This document shows, one piece after another, positions 62,801 to 64,000 of a stretch of DNA of 64,000 nt. Under the pieces are notes generated by a model. The model worked only from the letters and a program-made list of their open reading frames with translations, was not told where the DNA came from and searched no databases. Source of the DNA: Xiphias gladius. Its lineage: Eukaryota; Chordata; Actinopteri; Istiophoriformes; Xiphiidae. The stretch is from NCBI RefSeq assembly GCF_016859285.1, contig NC_053419.1, positions 11,899,501 through 11,963,500 on the forward strand. The letters are read 5' to 3'. The position numbers and the translations under genes were made by a program. Position 1 is the first letter of the stretch; each line of letters starts with the position of its first letter.

Positions 62801-64000
62801 ACAAACACATAATTTTGTTTGTTCTTTTTATGGGATTGGTTGACAGTAAAAAAAAAAAATAGAACAATACCAGGCTTATTCAAATTTACTTTTGCACACA
62901 ACATGAATGTTGGCGTGATTAAATCTACGGCAGCCTTTAGTCCGCCTCTGCCCTTATGCTCTTTTGTCCTTGTATTTGTGTCATTCTCTCCTTAGTCAGA
63001 TTTACAGCAATTCAAATATTTCAATGAGCAGAGCATGTTTATTTCAGACATTAATTCCCCATTTTTCCAGCTGACCCAACAAGTCGATTTCAAACCCCTT
63101 CCCTGCCTAGCCTCTCTCTTTCTGTAACTTTCTGTTCATTTATCTCTCATCTTCTCCCTCTCTGTGCCCCCGCACCCCCCACCCACCCAGAACAGTCAGT
63201 CAGGTGGTTTAAGTTTATATGCCGCCTGATCTCACTGTTGCTATCAGTTACAGCGGGGCGATCTAGAGTGATGTCATCCAAGTCTTTCTTCATCTTCCAC
63301 TGTGTGTAAAACCACCCTGGCTTACGTGTGTGTTGGTTTGTTCCCTGGTGTGTGTGCATGGCTGCGTTTGTGTGCGAGCATCTGTATATGTCAGGGTCTT
63401 CATGCATCAGCCAGGAAATTGCAGGTGTTGGTTTGTTTGCATTCAGGGCTCAGCTTGCAGCCGCATTCGGGAGTCTTTTCTGAAGGCCACAGCCTCCTCC
63501 CAGGTTTCTTCCTTAAACCCCTTTGAGTTCTGCCAGAAGTTTAAAGTTTAAAAACACTCATTTTCAACTTCAGCTTTCTCAAAATATCGCAAAGAAAAGG
63601 ATGTCTGTACACGTTTAATTCTATGTGCGTACTATTTGGAAATGGCCCTGACATAAGATTTAAAAGATCATCAACTGCTTAAATTTTCTCCCCTGAAATG
63701 TTGCTTTTACCCCATCTACAAACCAATAATTCCTCATTCTGTTTCTCTCTGCTGCTTCTCTTGCCTCTCTCCTTTTCTCTCCCTCACAGTAGGTTTGGTA
63801 CTAAGTGTGCCCGCTGTGGGCGACAGATATACGCCAGTGACTGGGTGCGCCGCGCAAGGGGAAACGCATACCACTTGGCATGTTTTGCATGCTACTCGTG
63901 TAAGAGGCAGCTGTCCACGGGAGAGGAGTTTGGCTTGGTGGAGGAGAAGGTCCTGTGTAGGATTCACTACGACACCATGGTGGAGAACCTCAAACGAGCG
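51970..64000 (+). CDS. lhx6: LIM-homeodomain factor Lhx6, N-terminus and both LIM domains (3' part beyond window)
   Basis: Coding exons: 51970-52047, 53022-53093, 53361-53546, 55890-56011, 63790-beyond 64000; all GT/AG, phases agree, 223 residues in view. The N-terminus [14 protein letters not shown] matches the human long isoform (MYWKHE), which fixes the start. A Ser/Thr/Pro-rich stretch (about 67-93) precedes LIM1 (C98, C101, H119, C122, C125, C128, C147, D150) and LIM2 (C159, C162, H181, C184, C187, C190, C209, and D214 as last ligand candidate). LIM domains bind zinc and recruit LDB-type cofactors. [17 protein letters not shown] and [16 protein letters not shown] separate it from Lhx8. 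Mammalian Lhx6 directs migration and identity of cortical interneurons and acts in jaw and tooth mesenchyme. The homeodomain lies past the edge. lhx6 is certain; which teleost duplicate is not. Confidence 0.94.
52048..53021 (+). other. lhx6 intron 1; microsatellite and a candidate conserved block
   Basis: A (GT)n array is at 52341-52389. About 52550-52720, with ttttaattacagccattaaa and gcaattctttgggtgaccc, has TAAT-rich homeodomain-type words and looks constrained. A 20-base T run follows at about 52711. Confidence 0.4.
53022..53093 (+). CDS. lhx6: lhx6 coding exon 2
   Basis: The acceptor is GTCTTGTAG and the donor CCAATG|GTGAGA. It is 72 bases, phase 0, encoding [20 protein letters not shown] and HAPM. 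A TAG directly before it closes the frame, so it must be spliced. Human has VMAQPGSGCKATTRC in the same place. Confidence 0.75.
53361..53546 (+). CDS. lhx6: lhx6 coding exon 3 (Ser/Pro region and start of LIM1)
   Basis: The acceptor is CTCTTGCAG and the donor CTGAAG|GTGAGA. It encodes [20 protein letters not shown], the [12 protein letters not shown] stretch, then [19 protein letters not shown]. It holds the first two zinc ligands of LIM1. Confidence 0.94.
53547..55889 (+). other. lhx6 intron 3; AT-rich, nothing recognised
   Basis: It has A runs near 54447 and 54839. The open frames seen (for example 53750-53998) have no family features. Confidence 0.5.
55890..56011 (+). CDS. lhx6: lhx6 coding exon 4 (rest of LIM1)
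   Basis: The acceptor is CTCTGTGCAG and the donor TTTCAG|GTAGGG. It encodes [20 protein letters not shown], then [20 protein letters not shown] and two bases of Ser. Human differs mainly in having QN for HS. Confidence 0.95.
56012..63789 (+). other. lhx6 intron 4 (7.8 kb); five large dinucleotide arrays, candidate enhancers
   Basis: (CA)n or (GT)n arrays are at 56289-56350, 56662-56732, 57315-57348, 57821-57884 and 59807-59863. Between and after them, 57940-58080 (two agcaattag words) and 58380-58570 (ccattattaaacacgcagag, then gcattagcgctcccagaaaa) are repeat-free and look like conserved regulatory DNA. No extra exon was found. Confidence 0.45.
63790..64000 (+). CDS. lhx6: lhx6 coding exon 5 (LIM2), cut by window end
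   Basis: The acceptor CCCTCACAG is followed by T that completes Ser153. It then encodes [60 protein letters not shown] and [10 protein letters not shown]. This is an intact second LIM domain; the frame is still open at the edge. Confidence 0.95.

Overview
This window is vertebrate nuclear DNA, almost certainly from a teleost fish and probably a percomorph. The evidence is split genes with GT/AG introns, very long (CA)n/(GT)n microsatellites about every few kb, a degenerate Tc1-like transposon, tRNA-SINE-like fragments, and several copies of a short AT-rich repeat whose wording I recognise from many percomorph genomes. The species cannot be fixed from the sequence alone.

Layout. (1) 235-8739, + strand: a gene that begins as a PD-L1-like (CD274) immune-checkpoint ligand (IgV, IgC, one membrane segment). 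It does not end in the usual short tail. It continues through three small linker exons into an exon coding for a NACHT-type P-loop NTPase with intact Walker A and Walker B motifs. All eight exons join in phase with GT/AG signals and give 485 residues in the window; the signal-peptide exon lies upstream. This is the most unusual thing here. (2) 8.9-19.2 kb: intergenic, with a decayed Tc1 element, SINE debris, a 17-bp-arm hairpin and long unique stretches that may be regulatory. (3) 31623-19272, - strand: mrrf, mitochondrial ribosome recycling factor, six coding exons, 257 aa, with a non-coding first exon near 35.3 kb. (4) 36864-48576, + strand: rbm18, one-RRM RNA-binding protein, five coding exons, 201 aa, with a non-coding first exon ending at 35737. 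mrrf and rbm18 are head to head across less than 0.5 kb of CpG-rich DNA, a probable bidirectional promoter. (5) 51970 to the window edge, + strand: the 5' part of lhx6, a LIM-homeodomain transcription factor: N-terminus, complete LIM1 and complete LIM2. The homeodomain exons lie beyond the window.

The block mrrf - rbm18 - lhx6 matches the order I remember for human 9q33 (MRRF, RBM18, LHX6), so it is old vertebrate synteny. Human CD274 is on the other arm of chromosome 9, so the checkpoint-ligand gene next to mrrf is a fish arrangement or an old linkage broken in mammals.

The genes do not form one pathway. mrrf and rbm18 are housekeeping genes sharing a promoter. lhx6 is a developmental regulator with large introns, and likely regulatory DNA may extend into its neighbours. 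The PD-L1/NACHT gene is an immune gene. All homology calls come from my own reading and remembered family sequences; no database search was run.
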